This document shows positions 1 to 8,415 of a stretch of 31,606 bases of DNA, in pieces; the stretch's first letter is position 1, and every line of letters begins with the position of its first letter. Source of the DNA: Pseudomonadota bacterium. Lineage in GTDB: Bacteria; Pseudomonadota; Alphaproteobacteria; Rhizobiales; Rhizobiaceae. The position numbers were made by a program, and so were the translations under genes. The notes beneath the pieces were generated by a model, which did not search any database, had not been told where the DNA came from, and worked only from the letters and a program-made list of their open reading frames with translations. The DNA is taken from positions 1 through 31,606 of the forward strand of contig JAEWDP010000102.1 of assembly GCA_023390055.1 (NCBI GenBank), written 5' to 3'.

Positions 1-707
1 ATGTCGACGTGGTCGATCTGATGTCCTTCGGAACGCAGTGTATCCACGAGCTCGCGCAGTAGCCGAAATGCATCTTCGAACGGCTGTAGTTCTGTGATCT
101 GGCTTCCGATGTGCATGTCGATGCCGGTCACCTCGATGCCTGGTAGTTCTGCAGCTCGAGCATAGACTAATCTCGCCCGCTCATAAGTAATGCCGAACTT
201 GTTTTCCTTCTTGCCCGTCGAAATCTTGGCATGTGTTCTGGCATCCACGTCCGGGTTGATACGAAAAGAGACAGGCGCTTTCTTGCCCATCCTCTGGGCG
301 CGTTGGTTTAACACCTCAAGCTCAGGCTCGGATTCAACATTGAAGCAATAAATGCCTGCCTCGAGGGCCAGATCCATTTCGGCGGCGATCTTGCCGACAC
401 CTGAAAACATGATCCGGTTGGGGGGAATCCCGGCTGCCAGTGCTCGCCGAAGTTCTCCGCCGGAAACGACATCGACGCCTGCGCCGAGCCGACCAAGTGT
501 CTTCAGAACCGCTTGGTTGGAGTTCGCTTTCATCGCGTAACAGACTATTGCATCGACATCGGCAAAGGCGTTGGCGAAAACGTTGTAATGCCTTTCGAGT
601 GTGGCAGTGGAATAGCAGTAGAATGGGGTACCCACTGCCTGTGCGATTTCAGGAATCGGCACATTTTCGGCGTGCAGAACGTTGTCAACATAATGAAAGT
701 GATTCAC
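1..707 (-). CDS. lysA: Diaminopimelate decarboxylase, N-terminal part (cut by window edge)
   Basis: Catalyses the last step of lysine synthesis, meso-diaminopimelate to L-lysine plus CO2, with PLP in the cytoplasm. About 235 residues are visible and the frame stays open to base 1, so the C-terminal half lies outside the window. The product begins (V/M)NHFHYVDNVLHAENV and carries the PLP-lysine motif CYAMKANSNQ with Lys60 (bases 528-530), then FSGVGK and FNVESEPELE, typical of the alanine-racemase-like barrel of group IV decarboxylases. The start is a GTG at 707-705; it is the first possible start after an in-frame stop, and it keeps the family's MNHF beginning. The ribosome binding site is poor, and the gene starts 13 bases after the lptM stop, so translation may be coupled to lptM. 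It is the last gene of an argH-lptM-lysA unit. The family call is firm; the GTG start is inferred. Confidence 0.95.
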   Translation of the reverse strand, partial: MNHFHYVDNVLHAENVPIPEIAQAVGTPFYCYSTATLERHYNVFANAFADVDAIVCYAMKANSNQAVLKTLGRLGAGVDVVSGGELRRALAAGIPPNRIMFSGVGKIAAEMDLALEAGIYCFNVESEPELEVLNQRAQRMGKKAPVSFRINPDVDARTHAKISTGKKENKFGITYERARLVYARAAELPGIEVTGIDMHIGSQITELQPFEDAFRLLRELVDTLRSEGHQIDHVD

Positions 708-719
708 GAGGCTATTCGC

Positions 720-920
720 TCAAAGCAAGGGATCAAGGAAGAATGGCTGGTCGGCAGTCGGTTGTGGTTTTGGTTCGTTACCTGTCTTGCGAATATTTTG
801 CTGCTCGACAGGTGTGCTTGGACGGTCGAGATCGCCCTTGCGGCCGCAACCGGAAACAATCACACCGGCTATCGCCAGGGTCACAACGATGCCGCCGAGT
901 TTTTGAGCGATCTTCGACAT
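720..920 (-). CDS. lptM: LptM-like small outer-membrane lipoprotein
   Basis: A 66-residue lipoprotein precursor. A basic N-terminus (MSKIAQK) and a hydrophobic stretch at residues 9-23 lead into the lipobox VSGC with the lipidated Cys25, followed by GRKGDL, the CGxKGxL signature of the YifL/LptM family. In Escherichia coli the family assists maturation of the LPS transport complex at the outer membrane; here this is by family only. The tail is rich in Pro and polar residues, as usual. The ATG at 920 has AAGGAA six bases upstream. It lies between argH and lysA, a placement recurrent for this lipoprotein in Proteobacteria. It would be easy to miss because of its size, but lipobox plus context make it convincing. 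Confidence 0.9.
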   Translation of the reverse strand: MSKIAQKLGGIVVTLAIAGVIVSGCGRKGDLDRPSTPVEQQNIRKTGNEPKPQPTADQPFFLDPLL

Positions 921-1004
921 TCCATTTCCTTCGTCGTGCAGAGTGTCAGGTTTTATAGCGAATTTCGATCCGCTTGTGCAGTCGGGAGATCCCTATTAGG
1001 ACGT

Positions 1005-2408
1005 CTATTTGCGGCTGCGCCACCAAGCAATCTGCTTGCGAACTTCTGATGGCGACGTTCCTCCGAAGCTGGTGCGACTTGCGACCGACGCATCGACTGA
1101 AAGGACATTGAATACGTTCTCTGTGATGGCCCCGTTAATGCCTTGAAGATCTGCCAATGATAATTCCGCCAGATCGCAACCTTTCTGTTCTGCGAGAGCG
1201 ACGGCACGGCCGGTGACATGATGGGCGTCACGAAACGGAAGGCCAGCCTCACGGACTAGCCAGTCGGCGAGATCGGTTGCGGTAGAGTATCCTGAACCGG
1301 CGGCCAAGCGCATTCGGTCTGCCCGAACTGTCATGTCGCCTATCATGCCGGTCATGGCGGCGATTGCCAGCTCCAGATTTTCGGCAGCGTCGAATACTTG
1401 TTCCTTGTCTTCCTGCATGTCTTTCGAATAGGCGAGGGGAAGTCCCTTCATAACTGTCAGCAGAGCAACGAGCGCCCCATTGATACGGCCGGTCTTGGCG
1501 CGTACCAATTCGGCGGCATCAGGATTCTTCTTCTGTGGCATGATCGAAGAGCCCGTTGAAAACGAATCGGACAGGCGTATGAAGCCAAACTGTGGCGTCG
1601 ACCAGATGACGATTTCTTCGGCAAGTCGTGACAAATGCATGGCGCAAATTGCTGACAGTGACAGGAATTCAAGGGCAAAGTCGCGATCAGACACGGTGTC
1701 AATGGAATTGCGGGTTGGTTCGCGAAAGCCGAGTTCTCTAGCAGTCATGTGTCGATCAATCGGAAAACCAGTGCCGGCCAGCGCAGCTGCCCCGATCGGG
1801 CATTCATCCATATGTTCAATTGCGTGGCGTACCCTTTGTCGATCGCGTCCAAACATCTCGACATAGGCCATGCAGTGATGACCGAAAGTGACGGGCTGCG
1901 CTGTCTGAAGATGTGTAAAGCCTGGCATGACGGTATCGGCATGCTCGTCGGCACGCTCGAGAAAAGCCGCAATGAGCCTTGTGAGCATTCCCTCAACCTT
2001 GGAGAGTTCTTCTTTCACCCAGAGACGAAAATCGAGAGCGACCTGGTCGTTGCGTGAACGGGCAGTGTGCAGGCGACCGGCAGCCGGCCCGATCAGGGTG
2101 CTGAGGCGAGCCTCGATGTTCATGTGGATATCTTCAAGCTTGCGAGAGAATGCGAAGGCACCACTTTCAACTTCTGACATGATCGTGTTCAGACCATCGA
2201 CAATCTTGTCTTTATCTTCGCTCGAGATGATGGCTTTCTCTGCCAGCATTGTTGCATGCGCCATTGAGCCGCGGATGTCTTGAGCAAATAGCTTCTTGTC
2301 GAAGTCAATGGAGGCATTTATCTCCTCCATGATCGCATCTGGCCCGGAGGCAAAGCGACCGCCCCACATCTGGTTGGAGGAAACTACGTCCTTCGTGCCG
2401 TCAGCCAT
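1005..2408 (-). CDS. argH: Argininosuccinate lyase
   Basis: Final step of arginine synthesis: argininosuccinate to arginine plus fumarate, in a homotetramer of the fumarase/aspartase superfamily. The product is 467 residues from the ATG at 2408 (MADGTKDVVSSNQMWGGRF), the usual length. Visible signatures are MWGGRF near the N-terminus, HTARSRNDQVALD, GFTHLQTAQP and the superfamily motif GSSIMPQKKNPD that contributes to the active site. The frame is open upstream to 2885, but that extension lies inside tlpA on the other strand and has no family similarity, so it is not used. First gene of argH-lptM-lysA. Its start is only 22 bases from the divergent tlpA start, so its promoter probably lies inside tlpA coding sequence. 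Confidence 0.97.
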   Translation of the reverse strand: MADGTKDVVSSNQMWGGRFASGPDAIMEEINASIDFDKKLFAQDIRGSMAHATMLAEKAIISSEDKDKIVDGLNTIMSEVESGAFAFSRKLEDIHMNIEARLSTLIGPAAGRLHTARSRNDQVALDFRLWVKEELSKVEGMLTRLIAAFLERADEHADTVMPGFTHLQTAQPVTFGHHCMAYVEMFGRDRQRVRHAIEHMDECPIGAAALAGTGFPIDRHMTARELGFREPTRNSIDTVSDRDFALEFLSLSAICAMHLSRLAEEIVIWSTPQFGFIRLSDSFSTGSSIMPQKKNPDAAELVRAKTGRINGALVALLTVMKGLPLAYSKDMQEDKEQVFDAAENLELAIAAMTGMIGDMTVRADRMRLAAGSGYSTATDLADWLVREAGLPFRDAHHVTGRAVALAEQKGCDLAELSLADLQGINGAITENVFNVLSVDASVASRTSFGGTSPSEVRKQIAWWRSRK

Positions 2409-2430
2409 GATGTTTGTCCTGGAGTGTTTT

Positions 2431-3102
2431 ATGACGAACAAAAGACCGCTCGGCCTTCCCTCCGCCAAATTGATTTTGATTGCCGGTGCTGCCGGACTGA
2501 TTGCCGGTGCCATCGCGGTATACGTGACGAATGTATGGTCTGGCAATGCCAGTAGCGAAGCAGTGAGTGCATCTGCCGATAGTGCTTGCAACGGTGCCGT
2601 AGAGCTAGCACTGAAGGTTGATGAACTTGCCCGTGGGGAGGTTGCCGCCATGGCACCAGCCAATTCGCCGAGATTTGTCGATCTTGCTTTTAAAGGGCCG
2701 GAGGGCCAGGCTCTGACTACCGCAAGTTTTACTGGTAAGACACTGCTTCTTAATCTTTGGGCGACCTGGTGCGGTCCGTGTCGTGAGGAGATGCCAGCGC
2801 TCAATAATCTCCAGAGGGCGATGGGTGGAGAAGATTTCGAAGTTGTTGCTATCAATATCGACACCGGATCTGACGAGAAGCCCAAGGCATTTCTCGCAGA
2901 AACCGGCGTCGATGAACTTGGCTTTTATCGCGACAGTACGATGGGCGTGTTCAATGTCATGAAAAAGGAGGGGTTAGCCTTTGGACTGCCAGTGACACTC
3001 ATTCTCGACAAGCAGGGCTGTCTGGTTTCCGCGATGAACGGTCCGGCCGCCTGGGATAGCGCTGATGCAAAGGCGCTCATAGCAGCTGCAAAAGCGCCTT
3101 GA
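2431..3102 (+). CDS. tlpA: Membrane-anchored thioredoxin-like protein TlpA
   Basis: A periplasmic thiol:disulfide protein tethered by an N-terminal helix; TlpA proteins reduce factors needed to mature cytochrome oxidase or cytochrome c. The ATG at 2431 has GGAG seven bases upstream and gives 223 residues. Residues 10-30 (AKLILIAGAAGLIAGAIAVYV) form the single anchor. A short linker containing one Cys is followed by a redoxin domain from about residue 75, with WATWCGPCREEMP giving Cys114 and Cys117. A cis-proline-type segment GLPVTLILD follows. The frame is open upstream to 2296, but this is inside argH and lacks similarity. The 3' end is six bases from the convergent hbdA stop. Head-to-head with argH, an arrangement I associate with rhizobia. 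Confidence 0.95.
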   Translation: MTNKRPLGLPSAKLILIAGAAGLIAGAIAVYVTNVWSGNASSEAVSASADSACNGAVELALKVDELARGEVAAMAPANSPRFVDLAFKGPEGQALTTASFTGKTLLLNLWATWCGPCREEMPALNNLQRAMGGEDFEVVAINIDTGSDEKPKAFLAETGVDELGFYRDSTMGVFNVMKKEGLAFGLPVTLILDKQGCLVSAMNGPAAWDSADAKALIAAAKAP

Positions 3103-3108
3103 TCCCTT

Positions 3109-3993
3109 TCAGCGTGTTGGAACCGGTGTCTCGCCACGGTAATCATAGAAGCCGCGGCCAGACTTGCGTCCAAGCCATCCCGCTTCGACATATTTCACAA
3201 GTAGTGGGCACGGGCGGTATTTTGAATCAGCGAGCCCGTCGTGGAGTACCTGCATAATTGAAAGGCAGGTGTCGAGGCCGATGAAATCTGCAAGTTGCAG
3301 CGGCCCCATCGGGTGATTGGCACCTAGCTTCATCGCGGTATCGATTGCCTCGACCGACCCCACGCCTTCGTAGAGCGTGTAAATCGCCTCATTAATCATT
3401 GGCAGCAGAATTCGGTTTACGATGAAGGCCGGGAAATCTTCGGCGACAGTAACCGTCTTGTCGAGTGTCGCAACGAATTCCTTGGCCGTTGAAAAGGTGT
3501 TTTCATCGGTGGCGATGCCGCGTACTAGTTCCACGAGTTTCATGACCGGAACCGGGTTCATGAAGTGAATGCCCATGAACTGCTCTGGTCGATCAGTTGC
3601 TGAAGCGAGGCGGGTAATTGACAACGACGAGGTATTCGTAGCCAGTAAGGCTTCCGGCTTGAGGACCGGACAGATCTGCGCGTAGATCTTGCGCTTCACG
3701 CTCTCTTCTTCTGTTGCCGCCTCAATGACTAGATCCATTGGGGCCAAGTCGTTCAGATCATCCGACCCGGATATCTGCGCAAGAGCGGACTTGCGCTCAT
3801 CCTCTGTCAGCTTGCCATGGCTGACCTGACGGGCGAGGTTGCCGTTGATCGTGGCAAGGCCAGCCTCGATCCGGTCTTGAGATAAATCATAGATATGGAC
3901 CCTGTATCCTGCTGCGGCACAGACGTGGGCAATACCGCACCCCATCTGGCCGGCGCCGATCACACCGATGTTTTTAATTTTAGCCAAACCCAT
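3109..3993 (-). CDS. hbdA: 3-hydroxybutyryl-CoA dehydrogenase
   Basis: NAD(P)-dependent oxidation of 3-hydroxyacyl-CoA to 3-oxoacyl-CoA, or the reverse reduction towards polyhydroxybutyrate or butyrate. The 294 residues match the usual single-function length. An N-terminal Rossmann domain has GAGQMGCGI at residues 13-21. The catalytic set of the short-chain hydroxyacyl-CoA dehydrogenases is present with correct spacing: Ser122, His143, Glu155 and Asn193, in NTSSL, HFMNPVP, LVELV and FIVNR. The C-terminal helical domain contains NHPMGPLQLADFIGLD. The ATG at 3993 has AGGAG eight bases upstream. It is the last of an etfB-etfA-hbdA group, so electrons from acyl-CoA oxidation are the likely common theme. 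Confidence 0.95.
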   Translation of the reverse strand: MGLAKIKNIGVIGAGQMGCGIAHVCAAAGYRVHIYDLSQDRIEAGLATINGNLARQVSHGKLTEDERKSALAQISGSDDLNDLAPMDLVIEAATEEESVKRKIYAQICPVLKPEALLATNTSSLSITRLASATDRPEQFMGIHFMNPVPVMKLVELVRGIATDENTFSTAKEFVATLDKTVTVAEDFPAFIVNRILLPMINEAIYTLYEGVGSVEAIDTAMKLGANHPMGPLQLADFIGLDTCLSIMQVLHDGLADSKYRPCPLLVKYVEAGWLGRKSGRGFYDYRGETPVPTR

Positions 3994-4114
3994 GGACTTG
4001 CTCCTGAGGGCGCCTAGTGGTGCCTATTTTGGTGCCGGACGGCATGCGAGCGACATATACCTAAGTCGGCCGATTGGCCAAGTTGTAACGTCTTTCACAG
4101 CTGCGAAGCAACGC

Positions 4115-5044
4115 CTAAAGCGCCTTTTCGAGTTCCGGCAGGATTTCGAAGAGGTCTCCGACGAGGCCATAATCCGCGACCTGAAAGATTGGTGCCTCCT
4201 CGTCCTTGTTGATGGCGACGATGACCTTCGAATCTTTCATGCCGGCGAGATGCTGGATGGCGCCGGAAATGCCCGCAGCGATATAGAGATCAGGGGCGAC
4301 GACCTTGCCCGTCTGACCAACCTGCCAGTCGTTGGGCGCATAGCCTGCATCGACGGCAGCACGTGAGGCGCCAACCGCCGCACCTAGCTTGTCCGCGACC
4401 GGAAGGATCACCTCCTTGAACTTTTCCGCCGAACCCAGTGCACGACCCCCGGAAATGATGATCTTTGCTGATGTCAGTTCCGGACGCTCCGATGACGCAA
4501 TAGCATCCGACACGAAACTGGAAAGGCCCGTACTGGCGGGTGCCGAGACGCTACCCACCGAGGCAGAACCAGTCGCCGCAGAAGCCTGGAAGGCAGCGGT
4601 ACGTACGGTGATGACACGCTTGCTGTCACCCGACTGTACCGTTTGAATGGCGTTGCCGGCATAGATCGGACGTTTGAACGTGTCAGATGACACCACCTCG
4701 ATGATCTCCGATACCTGCATCACATCGAGGAGAGCTGCCACGCGCGGCATGACGTTCTTGGCTGATGCCGTCGCTGCCGCGATAATCGTGTCATAGTCAT
4801 CGGCCAGTGAGACGATCAGATCAGCCAGCGGCTCGGCCAGGTTGTTGGCAAGACTTGCATCATCAGCAAGCAACACCTTCGATACGCCATCGAGCTTTGC
4901 AGCCTCGTCGGCCGCGGCCTTGGCATCCTTGCCGGCGACAAGCACATGCACGTCTGAACCGATCTGTTTGGCGGCTGTCAGTGCCTTTGCGGTCTGGTCC
5001 GAAACCGTCGTGTTGTCGTGTTCTGCCAATAGAAGAATGGTCAT
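4115..5044 (-). CDS. etfA: Electron transfer flavoprotein alpha subunit
   Basis: FAD-carrying subunit of the heterodimeric ETF that collects electrons from acyl-CoA and related dehydrogenases and passes them to ETF-quinone oxidoreductase. The 309 residues comprise an N-terminal alpha/beta domain (about 1-185) and the FAD-binding C-terminal domain with ISGGRALGS at 197-205, GQTGKVVAPDLYIAAGISGA at 243-262, and IQHLAGM just after. It ends with the usual DLFEILPEL near the C-terminus. The ATG at 5044 is preceded by GGGAG at eight bases. It starts 24 bases after the end of etfB, consistent with co-transcription and stoichiometric expression. Confidence 0.97.
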   Translation of the reverse strand: MTILLLAEHDNTTVSDQTAKALTAAKQIGSDVHVLVAGKDAKAAADEAAKLDGVSKVLLADDASLANNLAEPLADLIVSLADDYDTIIAAATASAKNVMPRVAALLDVMQVSEIIEVVSSDTFKRPIYAGNAIQTVQSGDSKRVITVRTAAFQASAATGSASVGSVSAPASTGLSSFVSDAIASSERPELTSAKIIISGGRALGSAEKFKEVILPVADKLGAAVGASRAAVDAGYAPNDWQVGQTGKVVAPDLYIAAGISGAIQHLAGMKDSKVIVAINKDEEAPIFQVADYGLVGDLFEILPELEKAL

Positions 5045-5068
5045 GATAATGTCTCCCGATCGTCCGGC

Positions 5069-5818
5069 TTAGAGCACGCCAGCTTCAGTCTTGAGTTTCT
5101 CCACAAGTTCGGCAACGTTTGCCACCTTGACCCCGGCCTTGCGGCCACCCGGCTCTTCCGTCTTCAAGACCTTCAGCCGCGGGCTGGCATCAGTGCCAAA
5201 ATCGGATGGCGTCTTCTTGTCGAGCGGTTTCTTCTTCGCCTTCATGATGTTGGGAAGTGAGGCGTAACGCGGCTCGTTCAGACGAAGATCGGTGGTGACA
5301 ATGGCCGGCAGCTTGACGGTTACGGTCTGCAGACCGCCATCGACTTCACGGGTCACGGTCGCCTGATCGTCGGCGAGTTCGACCTTGGAAGCAAATGTTG
5401 CCTGGCCCCAGCCCAGAAGTGCGGCAAGCATCTGACCGGTCTGGTTCGAATCGTCGTCAATTGCCTGCTTGCCGAGAATGACAAGACCAGGTGCTTCTGC
5501 TTCGCATACACCCTTGAGGATCTTTGCAACCGCAAGCGGCTCCACGGTCTCGTCCGTTTCGACAAGGATGGCCCGATCCGCACCCATGGCAAGCGCCGTG
5601 CGCAGCGTCTCTTCTGCTTTCGCAGGTCCGATCGACACCACGACCACTTCTTCCGCCTTGCCAGCTTCCTTCAGGCGAAGTGCCTCTTCAACCGAAATCT
5701 CGTCGAATGGGTTCATCGACATCTTGACATTGGCAAGCTCAACGCCTGAACCGTCCGGCTTCACACGGATCTTTACGTTGTAGTCAACTACTCGCTTCAC
5801 AGGAACAAGGATCTTCAT
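5069..5818 (-). CDS. etfB: Electron transfer flavoprotein beta subunit
   Basis: AMP-binding partner of EtfA; its recognition loop docks onto the electron-donating dehydrogenases. From the ATG at 5818 it is 249 residues, the family length, starting MKILVPVKRVVDYNVKIRVK. The AMP-binding stretch KQAIDDDSNQTGQM is at about 117-130, and the ETF-beta signature TTDLRLNEPRYASLPNIMKA is at about 175-194. AAGGAAGG lies about five bases before the ATG, so the upstream in-frame extension to 5875 is rejected. The leader contains a small hairpin (AGGCTG/CAGCCT, 5842-5860) of unknown meaning. Confidence 0.97.
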   Translation of the reverse strand: MKILVPVKRVVDYNVKIRVKPDGSGVELANVKMSMNPFDEISVEEALRLKEAGKAEEVVVVSIGPAKAEETLRTALAMGADRAILVETDETVEPLAVAKILKGVCEAEAPGLVILGKQAIDDDSNQTGQMLAALLGWGQATFASKVELADDQATVTREVDGGLQTVTVKLPAIVTTDLRLNEPRYASLPNIMKAKKKPLDKKTPSDFGTDASPRLKVLKTEEPGGRKAGVKVANVAELVEKLKTEAGVL

Positions 5819-5972
5819 GGGGCCCTTCCTTGAGGTTCTTGAGGCTGAAGGATGCAGCCTATCGTCCGCATTCAATTATCGGTGGGCGACATGGATACCC
5901 ATTTTTTTTGCGATTACAACGTGGTTTTCAGCCGCAAGTCCTGCAGTTTCATCATATGCCTATGATATGTGT

Positions 5973-6719
5973 CTATGGCTCCGCCGAACCTATCAGTGAC
6001 GTGTTCGCGTTCGTTTTTACTGCCTTCGGCACGATTATCCTGCGGTCGAAAAGGGGAATCCCCTTTCGACGCATGAAAATCACAAGGATTGCACCCGCCA
6101 CAATGCCGCCGACATGAGCACCCCAGGATACCACTCCGTCCACATCCAGTACGATCATTATGAATTGCTGCAGAAGCCAGAGTGTCAACGGAATGAAGGC
6201 CGGCAGCGGAAGCGGGATGCGAAATAATACCAGAACCCAAAGCCGCACTCGGGGATGAAGAAGAAAGTAGGCCGCCACAATGCCGGAAATTGCACCGGAG
6301 GCGCCGATCAGGGGGCCCTCTGACCCGGGCGAGACATAGCCATGGACCATGGCAGCTGCTGCCGCGCACAGAATATAGAAGATCAGGAAGCGAACGTGCC
6401 CAAGAGCATCTTCGACGTTGTCTCCGAACACCCAGAGAAACAGCATGTTAGATGTGAGGTGCCAGAAATCGAGATGCACAAAAGCATAAGTGATGAGGGT
6501 AAGATCTTCCGGGATCAGCACAAGATCCGGGTCAAGATAGGCCCGTTCGTAGGCGACAGCCGGAATATACCCCAGCCCAAGTGCCGCCAGCTCTCCAACA
6601 GCCTCCGGCGACACGGCCGTGAAAATCCATACGGCCACATTGGCAAGGATCAACCCGATTGTCACGTATTGGGCGCGAATGTATTTCAGAGCATTGGTGT
6701 CATGAAGCGGAATGAACAT
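5973..6719 (-). CDS. Rhomboid-family intramembrane serine protease
   Basis: A polytopic inner-membrane protein of 248 residues. Catalytic Ser141 lies in the GASG motif (IGASGAISG) and His202 in WGAHVGG, the rhomboid dyad; HLTSNM (Asn91) corresponds to the oxyanion helper near the loop-1/TM2 boundary. About six hydrophobic helices can be seen: 18-37, 86-100, 110-127, 137-155, 160-190 (probably two) and 200-216. The natural substrate cannot be read from the sequence. It follows the cobalamin adenosyltransferase gene after 21 bases and precedes etfB by about 150. The ATG start at 6719 has only a weak ribosome binding site. Activity is likely because both catalytic residues are intact. Confidence 0.92.
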   Translation of the reverse strand: MFIPLHDTNALKYIRAQYVTIGLILANVAVWIFTAVSPEAVGELAALGLGYIPAVAYERAYLDPDLVLIPEDLTLITYAFVHLDFWHLTSNMLFLWVFGDNVEDALGHVRFLIFYILCAAAAAMVHGYVSPGSEGPLIGASGAISGIVAAYFLLHPRVRLWVLVLFRIPLPLPAFIPLTLWLLQQFIMIVLDVDGVVSWGAHVGGIVAGAILVIFMRRKGIPLFDRRIIVPKAVKTNANTSLIGSAEP

Positions 6720-6740
6720 GAAGGACTTGTCCGCTTCTTG

Positions 6741-7313
6741 CTATCTGTTCTTGCCGGGGATCCACAGAATGTCGGCCCTCCCGTGATCATTGGCGTGGCG
6801 TGCTGCAACAAACAGGAAATCGGAGAGCCGGTTGACATATTTCAGAGCTGGCTCCGAGACCAGTTCCTCGCGGGAGAGTTCGACCATCAATCGCTCGGCC
6901 CGGCGCGACACTGTGCGGGCAAGATGCAGGGCTGCAGCTGCCGGTGATCCTCCAGGCAGCACAAAGGAGCGCAATGGCTCCTGGGTTGCATTGAGTTGAT
7001 CGATTTCATTTTCGAGGCGTATGACCTGTGCGTCATTTACTCGCAGGGGTTCGTATTCCGGGTTCTCGACCACAACTGGATTGGCGAGGTCCGCACCAAG
7101 ATCGAACAGGTCATTTTGAATGCGGGCAAGCATTCCATCCAGTTCGTTCATGCTGCCAGTGTTCAGCCGCGCCATGCCAATGGTCGAATTTGTCTCGTCA
7201 ACAGTGCCGTAAGCCTCTACGCGAAGATCATGCTTATCGCGACGTGGGCCGCTGACAAGTGCTGTCGTGCCGGCATCGCCAGTGCGTGTGTAGATCTTGT
7301 TGAGCCTAACCAT
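6741..7313 (-). CDS. ATP:cob(I)alamin adenosyltransferase, PduO type
   Basis: Transfers the adenosyl group of ATP to cob(I)alamin to make coenzyme B12, for instance for methylmalonyl-CoA mutase. The 190 residues are one PduO/MMAB-type domain: TRTGDAGTTALVSG at 9-22 (ATP loop), VEAYGTVDETNS at 32-43, LPGGSPAAAALHLARTVSRR at 119-138, and NRLSDFLFVAARHAN at 161-175. The family name is firm; the choice between symbols (pduO, mmaB) is convention, so none is given. The ATG at 7311-7313 directly abuts the TAA of the upstream HIG1-domain gene, and GGAGGACG at the end of that gene acts as ribosome binding site. Translation is thus probably coupled. Confidence 0.95.
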   Translation of the reverse strand: MVRLNKIYTRTGDAGTTALVSGPRRDKHDLRVEAYGTVDETNSTIGMARLNTGSMNELDGMLARIQNDLFDLGADLANPVVVENPEYEPLRVNDAQVIRLENEIDQLNATQEPLRSFVLPGGSPAAAALHLARTVSRRAERLMVELSREELVSEPALKYVNRLSDFLFVAARHANDHGRADILWIPGKNR

Positions 7314-7511
7314 TTATCGTCCTCCACCGGTGAGCCAAAGCGTGAGCATGATGAGCAAGATTGCAATAGCCTGGAGCATCAGTCGCAGTTGCATCAGCTT
7401 GTTTGATTTATTTGCGTCCGTCCCTTTCATCATATTGAAGAGGCCGCGGATGAGCACAAGAGCGACGAGACCCATGACAATTAGGGCAAGAACGGTTGTG
7501 AAACTGGACAT
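7314..7511 (-). CDS. HIG1-domain twin-helix membrane protein
   Basis: A 65-residue protein with two transmembrane helices, about residues 5-26 and 42-60, joined by a polar loop (MKGTDANKSNKLMQLRLM). The hairpin with a conserved basic loop leading into the second helix is the pattern of the hypoxia-induced HIG1 domain. In mitochondria this family modulates cytochrome oxidase and supercomplexes; in bacteria the role is poorly known. Its stop TAA abuts the start of the adenosyltransferase gene, and it lies 23 bases after the SDR gene. The ATG at 7511 has no strong ribosome binding site. Short, but the two-helix architecture and coupling support a real gene. Confidence 0.85.
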   Translation of the reverse strand: MSSFTTVLALIVMGLVALVLIRGLFNMMKGTDANKSNKLMQLRLMLQAIAILLIMLTLWLTGGGR

Positions 7512-7534
7512 TACGGTATGCAGCCTTTGTCTCG

Positions 7535-8368
7535 TCAGTCGAGCCGACGCATCAAACGATAGAAAAGATCGGCGGGAAGCAGTCGTTTCAGGAATGCTCC
7601 CTGCTTGGCGGGTGTCGTGACCAGATAATGTGGCTTGGGACGTGCTGCGGTCAAGGCATGTGTCAAGACGCTATAGACAGCATCGGGCCCCAATCGATGG
7701 CGGTTCCCGGATCCACTGCCGTCCAGTCGCGCACGCTGCCGCTTGTACTCCCTCGTGTGATGTGATTTTTCGATATCGACATGTTCCTCGAACATCGCCA
7801 GGGCATTGGCTGTGAAACGTGAGGCAATAGGACCGGGTTCGATGAGACTGACGTGGATGCCACTACCCTCAAGCTCCATGCGGAGTGTCATTGTGAGCCC
7901 TTCCAGCGCAAATTTCGATGCCGTATAGGCACCGCGGTAGCGATAGGGCAACAAGCCGAGGATTGATGAGCAATTTATGATCCTCCCTTGACCATGAGCG
8001 CGCATTAAGGGGATAATTTGTCGCGTCAATTCGTGCCAGCCAAACAGGTTGGTCTCGAACTGCTTGCGTAGTGTTGCCGTCGTGATGTCTTCGACCGCAC
8101 CGGGCTGACCGTAGGCGCCGTTGTTGAAGAGAGCGTCGATACGGCCTCCGGTTCGCTCTCGCACTGCGTTGACCAACATCGCAATCGTGTCAGGCCGGCT
8201 ATAATCCATCAATTGCGTATCGATTCCCTGAGCCTCCAGTGGTGCCAGATCGTCGATCTTGCGAACGGTAGCAATGACATGCCAGCCATCCTGAGCCAAC
8301 GCGCGAGCACAGTAGGCACCAATGCCAGATGAGCAGCCGGTGACAATAATAGATTTGCGATGTGCCAT
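7535..8368 (-). CDS. Short-chain dehydrogenase/reductase
   Basis: A 277-residue classical-type SDR: cofactor motif TGCSSGIG at 10-17, Ser135 in INCSS, and YTASK with Tyr148 and Lys152. The structural NNAG motif is changed to NNGAYG at 82-87, a variant seen in many SDRs. The region after residue 195 (about RQRARLDG, then the tail ending FYRLMRRLD) determines substrate, which I cannot predict. The length and tail resemble SDRs of unknown function in rhizobia. ATG 8368 has AGGGA six bases upstream. It is the first gene of the minus-strand series leading to etfB-etfA-hbdA and is divergent from the YihY gene. Confidence 0.9.
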   Translation of the reverse strand: MAHRKSIIVTGCSSGIGAYCARALAQDGWHVIATVRKIDDLAPLEAQGIDTQLMDYSRPDTIAMLVNAVRERTGGRIDALFNNGAYGQPGAVEDITTATLRKQFETNLFGWHELTRQIIPLMRAHGQGRIINCSSILGLLPYRYRGAYTASKFALEGLTMTLRMELEGSGIHVSLIEPGPIASRFTANALAMFEEHVDIEKSHHTREYKRQRARLDGSGSGNRHRLGPDAVYSVLTHALTAARPKPHYLVTTPAKQGAFLKRLLPADLFYRLMRRLD

Positions 8369-8415
8369 AGAGTGTCCCTATACAAGGCTTCCGTCCATCC
8401 CATATTTCGAAGGAA

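Noticed and set aside
2409..2885. In-frame upstream extension of argH (up to 626 residues)
   Set aside because: It runs antisense through tlpA, has no family similarity, and the 467-residue product from the ATG at 2408 is the normal length.
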